Part shown: in pieces, positions 1 through 9,365 of the stretch | Position numbering within the stretch: the first letter of the stretch is position 1 | How the letters are laid out: every line of letters starts with the position of its first letter | Assembly (NCBI RefSeq): GCF_023278185.1 | Contig: NZ_CP066356.1 | Location: 6,130,001-6,194,000, forward strand | DNA from: Bradyrhizobium elkanii USDA 76 | GTDB taxonomy: Bacteria > Pseudomonadota > Alphaproteobacteria > Rhizobiales > Xanthobacteraceae | Direction: 5' to 3' | Length of the DNA: 64,000 nucleotides | Notes under the pieces: model-generated | What the model saw: only the letters and a program-made list of their open reading frames with translations | What the model was told of the DNA's origin: nothing | Database searches by the model: none | Position numbers and translations under genes: made by a program

Positions 1-948
1 ATGCTTGCGCCAGACGAACGGCGCGAGCTCGGCGATCAGCGCCTCGCCGGCCTTCGGATCGCCGGCACAGGGCCGCGCCTTGATCATCGCGGCCCGCTCC
101 CAGGTGCGCCCCTCGCGCTCGTAATAATGCAAAGCCGCATCGGTCGAGATCGCGACCTGGGTCGAGGCCGGGTCCGGCCGCAGCCTGAGATCGACCCGGA
201 ACACGTAGCCGTCGCCCGAGCGCTGCTGCAGCATCCGCGCCATCGCCTGGGTGACGCGCACGAAGAACGGCTGCGGCTCGATGTCCTCGGCGAGCGAAGT
301 GGCCGCGCGATCGAAGAACACGATCAGGTCGACGTCGCTGGAATAGTTCAGCTCGCCGGCCCCCATCTTGCCCATCGCGAGCACGATCAGGCCCGAGCCT
401 GCCTCGGGGTGATCGGGGTCGGCGGCGGTCATCCGGCCGCGGGCCACTTCCTGCCGGAACAAATATCGCAGCGCCGATTGCACCGAATTCACCGCGATGT
501 CGGTCAGCGCCGCCGTCACCCGCATCACCGGCCAGACGCCGCCGATGTCGCACAGCGCGATCATCAGCGCGGCCTCCGCCTTCATGCGGCGAAGCAGAAC
601 CATCACGTCGGCCTCGCTGCCGGCGGCGAGCACCTCGCGCGACGTCGTCTCGATCAAGCCGGCCAGATGCTGTTCCGGGTCGCATGACAGGATCCGGATC
701 AGCCGCGCGGCGTCGGCGCGCGCGAGCTCGAACAAATAGGGCGAGAACTCGGCGATGCCGCGCAGGATGTCCCGTGCGAACGGATGTTCGAGCAACGCAT
801 TGAGCGCGGCCGATTGCGCCGGCTCGAGCTCGGCGAACCAGTCGGTCAGGCGCTGATCGGCGGATACGGGCGCGGCGACACGCGGTCCGTCCGCGAACCG
901 CGCGGCCAGACGATGTCGATCCGCGTTTCCCGGCGCGGCGGCATTCAT
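1..948 (-). CDS. glnE: Glutamine synthetase adenylyltransferase/adenylyl-removing enzyme, N-terminal part (cut by window edge)
   Basis: GlnE adds AMP to, and removes it from, glutamine synthetase, tuning nitrogen assimilation in the cytoplasm. The 316 codons seen are the N-terminal part; the full enzyme is close to 1000 residues, so most of the gene lies to the left of the window. The nucleotidyltransferase signature AMGKMGAGELN..SDVDL is at about residues 191-208, followed by the RVDLRLRPDP motif typical of the family. The start ATG (948-946) overlaps the stop TGA (947-945) of the upstream histidine kinase, so translation is probably coupled. Partial only because of the window boundary; no sign of decay. 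Confidence 0.95.
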   Translation of the reverse strand, partial: MNAAAPGNADRHRLAARFADGPRVAAPVSADQRLTDWFAELEPAQSAALNALLEHPFARDILRGIAEFSPYLFELARADAARLIRILSCDPEQHLAGLIETTSREVLAAGSEADVMVLLRRMKAEAALMIALCDIGGVWPVMRVTAALTDIAVNSVQSALRYLFRQEVARGRMTAADPDHPEAGSGLIVLAMGKMGAGELNYSSDVDLIVFFDRAATSLAEDIEPQPFFVRVTQAMARMLQQRSGDGYVFRVDLRLRPDPASTQVAISTDAALHYYEREGRTWERAAMIKARPCAGDPKAGEALIAELAPFVWRKH

Positions 949-2399
949 GCCGCCTTCTGTGGCACATCCTGCGTTTGAGCCGCAAGCCTGTCACTGCCGC
1001 CCGCCCGCGCGGGCAGCACCAGGGTAGCGACCAGCCCCGGATGGGCATCGCCGAGCCTCAGCTCGCCGCCGTGAAGCGTGGCGACCGCCGAGGCCAGGCT
1101 GAGGCCGAGACCGGAACCGGGTAAGGTGCGGCTCGCCTCGAGCCGGACGAAGCGCTCGACCGCGTGCTTGCGGTCGGCCTCGGGAATGCCCGGGCCGTGG
1201 TCGGTGACGCTGAGCAGGACCTGGTCGCCCTCGCGCCGCGCCTCGATCAGGATCTCCCGCGCATCCGCATTGAGCGGCTGCACGCTCGCGTCGGGCTTGC
1301 CGTATTTGATGGCATTCTCGACCAGGTTGGCGACCGCCTGGCTGATCAATTCGCGGTTGCCGTGAATCGGCGCCGACACGGTCTTCACCTGCAGCGTCAT
1401 GCCGTCGTCCTCGGCCAGCGGCTCGTACAGTTCGTGGATGCCGTTGGCGACATCGGCGCCGTCGAAATCGTCCATATTGCCGCGCGCCTGGCCGGACTCG
1501 GCACGCGCGATCATCAACAGGGCGTTGAAGGTACGGATCAGCCCGTCGGATTCCTCGATGGTCCGCTCGAGCGCCGCGCGATAGTCGGCCTCGCAGCCCG
1601 ACCGCGCCAGCGCCTCCTCGGCGCGGTTGCGCAGCCGCGTCAGCGGTGTCTTGAGGTCATGGGCGATGTTGTCGGAGACCTCCTTCAGCCCCGTCATCAG
1701 CGCCTCAATGCGCTCGAGCATGGCATTGAGATTTTCCGCCAGGCGATCGAGCTCGTCGCCGCTGCGGCCGACCGGCAGACGGCCGGACAGATCGCCGGCC
1801 ATGATGCGCTTGGTGGTTCCGGTCATGGCGTCGATCCGGTGCAGCACGCGACGGGCGACGAAGATGCCGCCGCCGATGCCGAGCACGACGACGACGAGGA
1901 TCGACCATTGCGCGGCCTTGGCGACGATGCCGAACAGCCGCCGCCGTTCCTCGAGGTCGCGCCCGACCAGCAGGCGGAAGCCGTTGTCCATCTGGGTGAC
2001 CCGCACCAGCGCGCGGTGATCGGTCTTGTCCTGGTCGTCGAGCCGGCGATAGGCGGTCTCCGTCCAGCCCTGCGTGCTCATCACGCCCGGCGCCAGCGCG
2101 CCGACATTGCCGGCGAGCATCTGCCCGTTCGGCGCCGTCACCAGATAGAGGTTGGCGCCCGGCCGCAGCGCACGATTGCCCATGGTGCCCAGCAGGCCGC
2201 GCAGACCGCGGCGGTTGTAGATGTCGGTGATCTCGCTGATCTCGACGTTGACCGTCGTCGTGATCTGCTCGGTGATCAGCCGCCGCGTGTTCCAGGCGAA
2301 GTAAGCCAGCAGCGAGGCCGCGAACAGCGCGAACAGGAATAGGTAGACCAGCGTCAGCCGAAACGCCGTGGTCCGGATCAGTTTACCGAATGCCGTCAC
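945..2399 (-). CDS. Sensor histidine kinase, HAMP type
   Basis: A 484-residue inner-membrane sensor kinase. An N-terminal membrane segment (about residues 12-34) is followed by a periplasmic sensing part (35-160), a second membrane segment (about 165-183), a HAMP linker, and a phosphoacceptor box with His247 in the sequence NIAHDLKTPL. An N-box (LVENAIKYG) and a G-box (DHGPGIPEA) complete the ATP-binding domain. The start codon is GTG and overlaps the 3' end of the response regulator gene by 17 bp, so the two form a cognate pair. Its stop overlaps the glnE start. The input signal cannot be read from sequence; downstream glnE is suggestive of co-transcription but does not prove a nitrogen role. 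Confidence 0.93.
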   Translation of the reverse strand: MTAFGKLIRTTAFRLTLVYLFLFALFAASLLAYFAWNTRRLITEQITTTVNVEISEITDIYNRRGLRGLLGTMGNRALRPGANLYLVTAPNGQMLAGNVGALAPGVMSTQGWTETAYRRLDDQDKTDHRALVRVTQMDNGFRLLVGRDLEERRRLFGIVAKAAQWSILVVVVLGIGGGIFVARRVLHRIDAMTGTTKRIMAGDLSGRLPVGRSGDELDRLAENLNAMLERIEALMTGLKEVSDNIAHDLKTPLTRLRNRAEEALARSGCEADYRAALERTIEESDGLIRTFNALLMIARAESGQARGNMDDFDGADVANGIHELYEPLAEDDGMTLQVKTVSAPIHGNRELISQAVANLVENAIKYGKPDASVQPLNADAREILIEARREGDQVLLSVTDHGPGIPEADRKHAVERFVRLEASRTLPGSGLGLSLASAVATLHGGELRLGDAHPGLVATLVLPARAGGSDRLAAQTQDVPQKAA

Positions 2400-3063
2400 G
2401 GATCATATACCCCGCGCCGCGGATGGTATGCAGCAGCGGCCGCTCAAAACCCTTGTCGATCTTGGAGCGCAGCCGCGAGATGTGGACGTCGATGACGTTG
2501 GTCTGCGGATCGAAATGATAGTCCCAGACATTCTCGAGCAGCATGGTGCGCGTCACCACCTGCCCGGCATGCTTCATGAGATATTCGAGCAGGCGGAACT
2601 CGCGCGGCTGCAAGGTCAGCTCGTCCTTGCCGCGGGCGACGCGATGCGACAGTCGGTCGAGCTCGAGGTCGCCGACCCGGTAGGTCGTCTCCTCGGCCGG
2701 GCCGACATTGCGCCGCGACAGCACCTCGACGCGCGCGAGCAGCTCGGCGAAGGAATAGGGTTTCGGCAGGTAGTCGTCGCCGCCGGCGCGCAGGCCCTTG
2801 ATGCGGTCATCGACCTGGCCGAGCGCCGAGAGGATCAGGACCGGCGTCCGGTTGCCCTTGTCGCGCAGGCTGCCGATCAGCGACAGGCCGTCACGCTTCG
2901 GCAGCATGCGATCCACAACCAGCACGTCGTAGTCGCCGGTCTCGGCCATCGACAGCCCTTCCTCGCCATCGGAGGCGAGATCGGCGATATAGCCGACTTC
3001 GCGGAATGCCTTGACCAGATAGTCGGCTGACTCACGGTCGTCTTCGATGATCAGGATGCGCAT
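2383..3063 (-). CDS. OmpR-family response regulator
   Basis: A 226-residue DNA-binding response regulator. The receiver domain (1-120) carries the acidic pair E7-D8-D9, the phosphorylation site Asp51 (LVVDRMLP) and the conserved lysine in KPYSF. The C-terminal winged-helix domain has the OmpR-type run ending in TIRGAGYMI. I chose the ATG at 3063 because the protein then begins directly with the receiver strand MRILIIEDD; the reading frame stays open upstream but that part looks like no known domain and crosses a dispersed repeat. It precedes and overlaps its kinase. The target genes are unknown; degP lies immediately upstream on the same strand. Confidence 0.93.
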   Translation of the reverse strand: MRILIIEDDRESADYLVKAFREVGYIADLASDGEEGLSMAETGDYDVLVVDRMLPKRDGLSLIGSLRDKGNRTPVLILSALGQVDDRIKGLRAGGDDYLPKPYSFAELLARVEVLSRRNVGPAEETTYRVGDLELDRLSHRVARGKDELTLQPREFRLLEYLMKHAGQVVTRTMLLENVWDYHFDPQTNVIDVHISRLRSKIDKGFERPLLHTIRGAGYMIRDGIR

Positions 3064-3409
3064 TTGCGGAGCGATTGCGGTCACGGGAATTGGCCCTCTG
3101 TCAGCATGACGCGGCCGGCCTGCACATGCAAGACGACCGCGCATATTCCGGGAATCTCGTGGGCGCATGATCTCCGCGCAAACCCGTTCCGGGTTTGTCG
3201 CGGGGGAAAACCGGTCTCCACTTTTCCGAATCATGCGCTGAAAAAAGTGGGCGGTGAAGCTGGGGGACCTCACCGCCCTGAGACCTTCCGACAGAGGGGG
3301 GCATATTCCATCGAAAGGCAACGTAGGGAGCGAGCAAGGGGCCCGCCCCCCGGAAAGCGCCGTCGGCGGGGGCGACTGATGCCGGCGACGCTTTCCAACT
3401 CATAGATAG
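3064..3409. other. Intergenic region between degP and the response regulator gene
   Basis: This 346-bp gap holds one copy of a dispersed repeat (about 3206-3242) and presumably the promoter of the response regulator operon. I see no convincing gene: open frames on either strand are simply leftovers of GC-rich sequence. No clear hairpin with a T-run was found after degP. Confidence 0.5.
3206..3242. repeat. Dispersed repeat, family A, copy 1
   Basis: Contains the core GGAAAACCGGTCTCCACTTT followed by TCCGAATCATGCGC. Closely similar sequences occur at 8172-8207 and 13224-13272 in this window, always between genes. This matches a repeat I know from Bradyrhizobium and Rhodopseudomonas intergenic regions. 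Copy 1 lacks the left GCATGATC arm seen in copy 3, so it cannot form the full hairpin. Confidence 0.75.
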
Positions 3410-4993
3410 TTATCCCTTCGCCAGCGGCACTGCCACAAAGCGCGACGAACCGCCGCTCTTCACGCGCATGAGAACGCTGTTCTTGCTGTCATTGCGCGCC
3501 GCGGTGATCGCATCACGCACTTCACCGGCGGTGCCGACGGACTTGCCGGCGACCTCGAGGATCACGTCGCCTTCCTTGAAGCCCCGCTCGGCGGCAGCAC
3601 TCTTGGGATCGACTTCGGTCACGACCACGCCTTCCTTGCCAGCGCCGGCCACGCTGTTGGCGGGCGCCACGGTGAGGCCGAGCTTCGGCACGTCGGTGCC
3701 GCGGGACGAATTGCCCTTGTCGCTCTTGTCGGTGTCAGCCTTGGCTTCCAGGTTGTTCGGCAGCTGGCCGAGCGTGAGGTTGACGGTCTTGTCCTGACCC
3801 TTGTGCAGCACGTTCAGCTTCACGGCGTTGCCGGGCGCGAGGCCACCGATGGTGCGGGCGAGCTCACGCGCATCCTTCACCGGCTCGCCGTTGACGGAGG
3901 TGATGACGTCACCGGACTCGATGCCGGCCTTGGCCGCGGGGCCGTTGGCCTGCGGTTCGGCAACCAGCGCGCCTTCGGCCTTCTTCATGCCGAGGCTGTC
4001 GGCGATGTCGGAGGTCACCGGCTGGATCTGGACGCCGATCCAGCCACGGCTGACCGCGCCCTTGTCCTTCAGCTGGGCGACGACGCTCTTGACGGTCTGG
4101 GCCGGGATCGAGAACGCGATGCCGACGCTGCCGCCGGACGGCGAGTAGATCGCCGTGTTGACGCCCATCACCTCACCGGACACGTCGAACGCCGGGCCAC
4201 CCGAATTGCCCTTGTTCACGGGCGCATCGATCTGGATGAAATCGTCATACGGGCCGTTGCCGATGTCGCGGCCGGAGGCCGAGACGATGCCCGCGGTCAC
4301 GGTGCCGCCGAGGCCGAACGGATTGCCGACCGCCAGCACCCAGTCGCCGATGCGCGGCTTGGAGTCGGACAGCTTGGCGAACTGGAAATTCGAGCCGCCC
4401 TCGACCTTGATCAGCGCGAGGTCGGTGCGCGGATCGGTGCCGATCACCTTGGCGGAATAGGTCTTGCCGTCGTCGGTGGTGACTTCGACCTTGTCGGCGC
4501 CGTCGACGACGTGGTTGTTGGTCACGGCAAAGCCGTCAGCCGAGATGAAGAAGCCGGAGCCCTGGCCCGTCACCACGCCACCGCCACGCGGTCCACCGCG
4601 CAGGCCCGGGGGCAAGCCATCCGGACCGCCGAAGCGGCGGAAGAAGCGCTCCATCGGCGAACCCGGCTGGAACGGCGAATCGTCATTGTTACTGTCGTCC
4701 TTCGCGACCTTCTCGCGAATGTTGACCTTGACCGAGATCACCGACGGCTTCACGCGCTCGACGATGTCGGCAAACCCGACCGGCTGCTGAACCTTCTTGA
4801 CCTCGTTATTGACCTGCGCATGCGCGGGCGTCGTGAACAGGTCGGCGGGGTTGTGCGAGGGGCTGAAGCCGTAGGTGGCGGCACCGAGGCCGGCCACGAC
4901 CGACGCCATCAGCGCGAGTTTGCGGGCAGAAAACAGCGAGCGCTTCGGCGCCTTGTAGGACGGAAGGGTCGAGAGGTCGGGACGGTCGGTCAT
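3410..4993 (-). CDS. degP: Do-family periplasmic serine protease (DegP/HtrA)
   Basis: A 527-residue trypsin-like protease/chaperone of the envelope. An N-terminal membrane or signal segment (about 24-43, ending near AHAQ at 57-60) sends it to the periplasm. The catalytic triad is complete: His161 (NNHVVDG), Asp191 (RTDLALIKV) and Ser264 (GNSGGP). Two PDZ domains follow, the first at about 290-390 and the second at about 425-525. A glycine-, proline- and arginine-rich loop lies at 110-140, before the protease domain. The start ATG at 4993 has a GGAG ribosome site upstream. It sits between ccmH and a two-component pair, an order known from rhizobia. Confidence 0.95.
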   Translation of the reverse strand: MTDRPDLSTLPSYKAPKRSLFSARKLALMASVVAGLGAATYGFSPSHNPADLFTTPAHAQVNNEVKKVQQPVGFADIVERVKPSVISVKVNIREKVAKDDSNNDDSPFQPGSPMERFFRRFGGPDGLPPGLRGGPRGGGVVTGQGSGFFISADGFAVTNNHVVDGADKVEVTTDDGKTYSAKVIGTDPRTDLALIKVEGGSNFQFAKLSDSKPRIGDWVLAVGNPFGLGGTVTAGIVSASGRDIGNGPYDDFIQIDAPVNKGNSGGPAFDVSGEVMGVNTAIYSPSGGSVGIAFSIPAQTVKSVVAQLKDKGAVSRGWIGVQIQPVTSDIADSLGMKKAEGALVAEPQANGPAAKAGIESGDVITSVNGEPVKDARELARTIGGLAPGNAVKLNVLHKGQDKTVNLTLGQLPNNLEAKADTDKSDKGNSSRGTDVPKLGLTVAPANSVAGAGKEGVVVTEVDPKSAAAERGFKEGDVILEVAGKSVGTAGEVRDAITAARNDSKNSVLMRVKSGGSSRFVAVPLAKG

Positions 4994-5164
4994 GTCTTGA
5001 AATCTCCAGGGCCAGAATCATTGGTGCCGGGGGCGAGCACCTGATGGGTCTGAACATGGGGTCATCAGCCTTACAGCGCGCTGGCTGCGGAATTAAACTT
5101 TGGTAATTGAGCAGGCCGTCGCTGCGGCAGAATAGCGCAGGCAAATAAAAGACTTAAAAGGGAA

Positions 5165-5671
5165 CTAAAGCGGCTTGTCCGGCGCGGATTCCGCCGCCAG
5201 CAGCCGTTTCAGGCGCGCCTGCTCGTCGGACGTCAGTCCGGCGGCGGAATCGCCCCCGCCGGCGGCCGGATTTGCCTTGCGCCGGCCGAGCCGCCAGAGC
5301 GCAAAACCGCCCAGCAGCAGCGCCAGCGGCGGGGTCAGCCACAGCAGCAGCGTGTGCTCGTTGAGGCGCGGCTTCAGCAGCACGAATTCGCCGTAGCGGG
5401 CCACCAGGAAATCGATCACCTGGCGGTCGCTGTCGCCGGCCGAGATGCGTTCACGCACCAAAAGACGGAGGTCGCGCGCCAGCGGCGCCTCCGAATCGTC
5501 GATCGACTGGTTCTGGCAGACCATGCAGCGCAGCTCTTTGGAGAGCTCGCGCGCCCTCGCCTCCTTGGCCGGATCCGCCATGACCTCGTCGGGCAGCACC
5601 GCCCGGGCGGGCATCGCGCCGAGCATCAGGATCGCCGCAAGCATGGCGGCTGCAAGCGCGCGCCACCGCAT
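5165..5671 (-). CDS. ccmH: Cytochrome c maturation protein CcmH (CycL)
   Basis: A 168-residue membrane-anchored periplasmic thiol oxidoreductase that helps prepare apocytochrome c for haem attachment. A signal segment covers about residues 5-24, the family motif LRCMVCQNQSI places the two redox cysteines at Cys49 and Cys52, and one membrane helix follows at about 103-122 with a short cytoplasmic tail. The ATG at 5671 shares one base with the TGA stop of ccmF (TGATG), which fixes the start and indicates translational coupling. The short form, with CcmI encoded separately, is usual in alphaproteobacteria. Confidence 0.95.
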   Translation of the reverse strand: MRWRALAAAMLAAILMLGAMPARAVLPDEVMADPAKEARARELSKELRCMVCQNQSIDDSEAPLARDLRLLVRERISAGDSDRQVIDFLVARYGEFVLLKPRLNEHTLLLWLTPPLALLLGGFALWRLGRRKANPAAGGGDSAAGLTSDEQARLKRLLAAESAPDKPL

Positions 5672-7653
5672 CACTCGGCCGCCTGCAATGCGCGCGCCGC
5701 TTTCGCCGGCTTCGGCGCGCCGACCCGCAAGCGGCGGTCGGACAGCGACAGCATGCCGCCGAACGCCATCAGCACCGGTCCCCACCAGATCATCAGTACC
5801 AGCGGCTTGTGATAGATGCGCACCGCGATCGCGCCGTCGGCCGAGGTATCGCCGAGCGAGATATAGAGCTGGCTTGCTCCCCGCGTCATCAGCGCGGCCT
5901 CGGTCGTCGAGGCGCCGCGGGTCGTGAAGTTGCGCTTCGAGGGCGTCATCACGCTGACCTTCTCGCCGTCACGCGTCACGGTGAATTGCGCGACCATCTC
6001 GCGGAAGTTCGGACCCTGCCGCGGATTCAGGCCGTCGAGCCGCAACTGGTAGCCGGCGACGCGGGCGACGTCGTCCGGCTTCATCGCGCCGATATATTCG
6101 CTATTCCAGGTGGTCTCGCAGACGATCCCGATCAGCGCGACGCCGAGACCGGCATGCGCAAACGCCGTCCCCCAGGTCGCGCGCGGCAACCCGCGCGCGC
6201 GGCGCAGCGAGAGCGACAGCGGAATCCGGAACAGCGCGATGCGCTCGGCGAGATCGCATAGCGCGCCCATGATCACGAACACCGCAAGCCCGATCGCGAG
6301 CGGCGCCAACGTCGCGCCGCCATAGGTCCATGCCAACACCAGCGCCATCGCAACCAGCGCGACGATGCCGGCCAGCATCAGCCGCTGCGCCGCGCCGAGC
6401 AGATCGCCGCGCTTCCAGGCCAGCAGCGGCCCGAACGGCACCGCGAGCAGCAGCGGCACGAACAGCGGCGCGAAGGTGAAATTGAAGAACGGCGCGCCGA
6501 CCGAAATCTTTTCGCCGGTCAGAACCTCGAGCGCCAGCGGATACAGCGTGCCGATGAACACGGTCGCGCAGGCGGTGGTGAGCAGCAGGTTGTTGAGCAC
6601 CAGCGCGCCCTCGCGCGAGATCGGCGCGAACAGTCCGCCCTGCTTCAGCGCCGGCGCGCGCCAGGCATACAGCGACAGGCTGCCGCCGATGAAGACGAAC
6701 AGGATCAGCAGGATGAACACGCCGCGCGTCGGATCGGTCGCGAAGGCGTGAACCGACGTCAGCACGCCGGAGCGCACCAGGAAGGTGCCGAGCAGCGACA
6801 GCGAGAAGGTCAGGATCGACAACAGGACGGTCCAGACCTTCAGCGCGTTGCGCTTTTCCATCACCAGCGCCGAATGCAACAGCGCGGTGCCGGCAAGCCA
6901 CGGCATCAGCGAGGCGTTCTCGACCGGATCCCAGAACCACCAGCCGCCCCAGCCGAGCTCGTAATAGGCCCAGTAGGAGCCCATCGCGATGCCGAGCGTC
7001 AGGAAGATCCACGCCATCAGCGTCCACGGCCGCACCCAGCGCGCCCAGGCGGCGTCGATCCGTCCCTCGAGCAGCGCCGCCACCGCGAACGAGAACGAGA
7101 TCGAGAAGCCGACATAGCCGAGATAGAGCATCGGCGGATGCACCGCGAGGCCGATATCCTGCAGCACCGGATTGAGGTCGCGTCCTTCCAGCGGCGGATT
7201 GGCGATGCGCAGGAACGGGTTCGAGGTGATCAGGATGAACAGATAGAAGGCGCTGGCGACCCAGGCCTGCACCGCCAGCACATGCGCGCGCAGCGACAGC
7301 GGCAGATTGTTGCCGAACGCCGCGACGAGGCCGCCGAACAGCGCCAGGATCGACACCCACAGCAGCATCGAGCCTTCATGGTTTCCCCAGACGCCGGTGA
7401 TCTTGTAGAGCAGCGGCTTCAGCGAATGCGAATTCTCGTAGACATTGGCGACCGAGAAATCCGAGGTGACGTGCAGCGTCACCAGCGCCGCGAACGACGC
7501 CGCGACGAACAGCAACTGGGCGAGCGCGGTCGAACGCGCGACGTTCATCAGCGCCGCATCGCGCCAGCGCGCGCCGACGATCGGGACGATGGACTGGATC
7601 AACGCGAGCCCAAGCGCGAGCACCAGGGCGTAATGTCCACTTTCGGCAATCAC
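5671..7653 (-). CDS. ccmF: Haem lyase subunit CcmF (CycK)
   Basis: A 660-residue polytopic inner-membrane protein that, with CcmH and CcmI, attaches haem from CcmE to apocytochromes c. The tryptophan-rich WWD signature ([15 protein letters not shown]) and the HPPMLYLGY loop with a conserved histidine are both present. About 14-15 hydrophobic helices span the length, as expected. The start codon is GTG, and its first four bases overlap the ccmE stop. The overlaps at both ends place it in a tightly coupled ccmI-E-F-H operon. Confidence 0.96.
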   Translation of the reverse strand: MIAESGHYALVLALGLALIQSIVPIVGARWRDAALMNVARSTALAQLLFVAASFAALVTLHVTSDFSVANVYENSHSLKPLLYKITGVWGNHEGSMLLWVSILALFGGLVAAFGNNLPLSLRAHVLAVQAWVASAFYLFILITSNPFLRIANPPLEGRDLNPVLQDIGLAVHPPMLYLGYVGFSISFSFAVAALLEGRIDAAWARWVRPWTLMAWIFLTLGIAMGSYWAYYELGWGGWWFWDPVENASLMPWLAGTALLHSALVMEKRNALKVWTVLLSILTFSLSLLGTFLVRSGVLTSVHAFATDPTRGVFILLILFVFIGGSLSLYAWRAPALKQGGLFAPISREGALVLNNLLLTTACATVFIGTLYPLALEVLTGEKISVGAPFFNFTFAPLFVPLLLAVPFGPLLAWKRGDLLGAAQRLMLAGIVALVAMALVLAWTYGGATLAPLAIGLAVFVIMGALCDLAERIALFRIPLSLSLRRARGLPRATWGTAFAHAGLGVALIGIVCETTWNSEYIGAMKPDDVARVAGYQLRLDGLNPRQGPNFREMVAQFTVTRDGEKVSVMTPSKRNFTTRGASTTEAALMTRGASQLYISLGDTSADGAIAVRIYHKPLVLMIWWGPVLMAFGGMLSLSDRRLRVGAPKPAKAARALQAAE

Positions 7654-8147
7654 CGCACGGCTCCCTGGGTCGGCGCCGCGGAGGCGCTCGGCGTATTGCC
7701 TGATTTGGCACCGTAGTCGTCCTTCCAGTGGCCCTGCTTCTTCAGGGCGTCGGCGACGTCCTTCGGCATATAGGTCTCGTCATGCTTGGCGAGCACGGTG
7801 TCGGCGCGGAACACGCCGTTCGCGTCGAGCACGCCTTCGGCGACGACGCCCTGCCCCTCGCGGAACAGATCCGGCAGGATGCCCTTGTAGGCGACCGGCA
7901 GCGTCGCGCCGCCGTCGGCGACGGTGAAGGTCACGGCGAGATTGTCGCCGCGATTCAGCGACCCCGGCTGCACCAGACCGCCGAGCCGGAAGCGCTTGCC
8001 CGGACCGAGATGCTTTTCGGCGACCATCGACGGCGTCGAGAAGAATACGATGGAATCGCGCAGCGCGTTCAGCACCAGGCCCGCGGCGATCGCCAGCACG
8101 ACGAGCGCGCAGCCGATCAGTGTCAAACGCCGTTGTTTCCTGGTCAT
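7650..8147 (-). CDS. ccmE: Haem chaperone CcmE (CycJ)
   Basis: A 165-residue membrane-anchored periplasmic protein that covalently carries haem from CcmC to CcmF. One N-terminal helix (about residues 8-27) anchors a beta-barrel domain. The haem-binding signature is intact: His122 in [10 protein letters not shown], with Tyr126 four residues later. The C-terminal tail is flexible and rich in Ala, Ser, Pro and Gly, as in other family members. It ends with a 4-bp overlap into ccmF. A dispersed repeat separates it from ccmI upstream, so the operon tolerates the insertion. Confidence 0.96.
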   Translation of the reverse strand: MTRKQRRLTLIGCALVVLAIAAGLVLNALRDSIVFFSTPSMVAEKHLGPGKRFRLGGLVQPGSLNRGDNLAVTFTVADGGATLPVAYKGILPDLFREGQGVVAEGVLDANGVFRADTVLAKHDETYMPKDVADALKKQGHWKDDYGAKSGNTPSASAAPTQGAVR

Positions 8148-8171
8148 GGTCCATCCTTGCGCATGACATCC

Positions 8172-8207
8172 TCCGAAAACCGCTGCGCACTTTTCGGCGT
8201 CATGCGC
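8172..8207. repeat. Dispersed repeat, family A, copy 2
   Basis: Carries GAAAACCGCTGCGCACTTTT followed by CGGCGTCATGCGCTTA, close to copy 3 at 13224-13272. It fills most of the 60-bp gap between ccmI and ccmE and ends right at the ccmI stop codon. Confidence 0.75.
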
Positions 8208-9365
8208 TTATCCATCCAGCCCGAGATTCTTCAGCCCCTCATTGAGCTGACGCAACCGGTCCGCATCGTTGGCGACCGCCTGACGGGCATCCGCGAGCGC
8301 GCTCATTGCCTTGTCGCGCTCGCCCATCACGAGATAGGCGCGGACCAGCCGCAGCCAGCCCTCGACGTCGTCGCCATTGGTCTTCAGCCGCGTCGCCAGC
8401 CGATCGACCATGCCTTTGATCATGGTGCCGCGATCGGCCGCGCTCATGTCCCGGGCCGCGGCCACCGCGCTGTCCGGCAGCGCCGGTGCGCTGACGCCAC
8501 CGGGCGAGCTGACGCCGCCGGTCACGCTGCCGCCGCCGGGCGCGCTGCCGCCGACGCGTACCAGCGCGGCCTGCACCAGCGGCCGCCACGGCGCGTCCGC
8601 CGGCGCCTTCGCCAGCATCTTCTGCCAGAGCGCCGCGGCGTCGGCCTTGCGGCCGTCCTGCTCGGCGGCAAGGCCGAGGAAATAGTTCGCCTTGGCATCG
8701 TCGCCATTCAGCGCGACCGCGCGCTCGAATTCCGCCTTGGCGTCCGCGGTGACGACGCCGCCAGCAGTCCCCATCAGCGCCTCGCCGAGATCGGCGCGGC
8801 GATCGGCGCTGTCGCCGGCATAGGTGATGGCGTTGCGATAGGCGCGGACGGCGTCATCGTAGCGGCCGAGGCGCGACAGCACCGGGGCCAGCACCGTCCA
8901 GCCGCGGCCGTCGGTCGGGTTCTTTTCGAGATGCGCCTCGACCTGCGCGACCAGATTGGCGAGCGGCTGGTTGGCGTCGGCCACCCGGCCGCGCTCGGCG
9001 AGCGGAAAGTCACCGAGGCGCGGCGAGCCGAGCGCGAGATAGAAGCCCGAGGCAATCACCGGCAATCCGACCAGGCCGACGATCGCGGCAGTGCGCCGCA
9101 GATTGAGGCTGCCTTGCATCGGGGTCTCACGTCCGCTCTGATCGGCGGCGGCCAACAGCCGGCGGCTGATCTCGACCCGCGCGGCATCGGCCTCGGCGGC
9201 GCCGATGATCCCGGCCGCCATGTCGCGGTCGATTTCGGCGAGCTGGTCGCGATAGACCACGACCTCGCTGCCGCCGGTATCCGCGCGCCCGCGGCGGCTG
9301 AGCGGCCACAGCACGGCAAAGATCGCCGCGACCGTCATCAGCGCGAACACAAACCACAGCGTCAT
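8208..9365 (-). CDS. ccmI: Cytochrome c maturation protein CcmI (CycH)
   Basis: A 385-residue apocytochrome c chaperone. Two membrane helices (about residues 2-20 and 92-112) flank a cytoplasmic segment with the leucine-zipper-like helix typical of the family; the periplasmic part (130-385) contains TPR-like helices. A Gly/Pro/Val-rich linker of short repeats lies at about 265-290. I placed the start at the ATG at 9365 (MTLWFVFAL) because it begins the first helix; an upstream TTG at 9401 is less likely. In this gene order (ccmI-ccmE-ccmF-ccmH) the set matches rhizobial cycHJKL. Confidence 0.92.
   Translation of the reverse strand: MTLWFVFALMTVAAIFAVLWPLSRRGRADTGGSEVVVYRDQLAEIDRDMAAGIIGAAEADAARVEISRRLLAAADQSGRETPMQGSLNLRRTAAIVGLVGLPVIASGFYLALGSPRLGDFPLAERGRVADANQPLANLVAQVEAHLEKNPTDGRGWTVLAPVLSRLGRYDDAVRAYRNAITYAGDSADRRADLGEALMGTAGGVVTADAKAEFERAVALNGDDAKANYFLGLAAEQDGRKADAAALWQKMLAKAPADAPWRPLVQAALVRVGGSAPGGGSVTGGVSSPGGVSAPALPDSAVAAARDMSAADRGTMIKGMVDRLATRLKTNGDDVEGWLRLVRAYLVMGERDKAMSALADARQAVANDADRLRQLNEGLKNLGLDG

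Noticed and set aside
1164..2342. 392-residue open frame on the plus strand
   Set aside because: It is antisense to the histidine kinase; composition (many Arg, Gln, Asp and His) is that of a GC-rich shadow frame. The same holds for the long frames at 3803-5044, 15016-16137, 41071-43143 and 44590-46818.
2383..3321. N-terminally longer response regulator starting at 3321
   Set aside because: The extra 86 residues cover a dispersed repeat and match no domain; MRILIIEDD at 3063 is the standard start.
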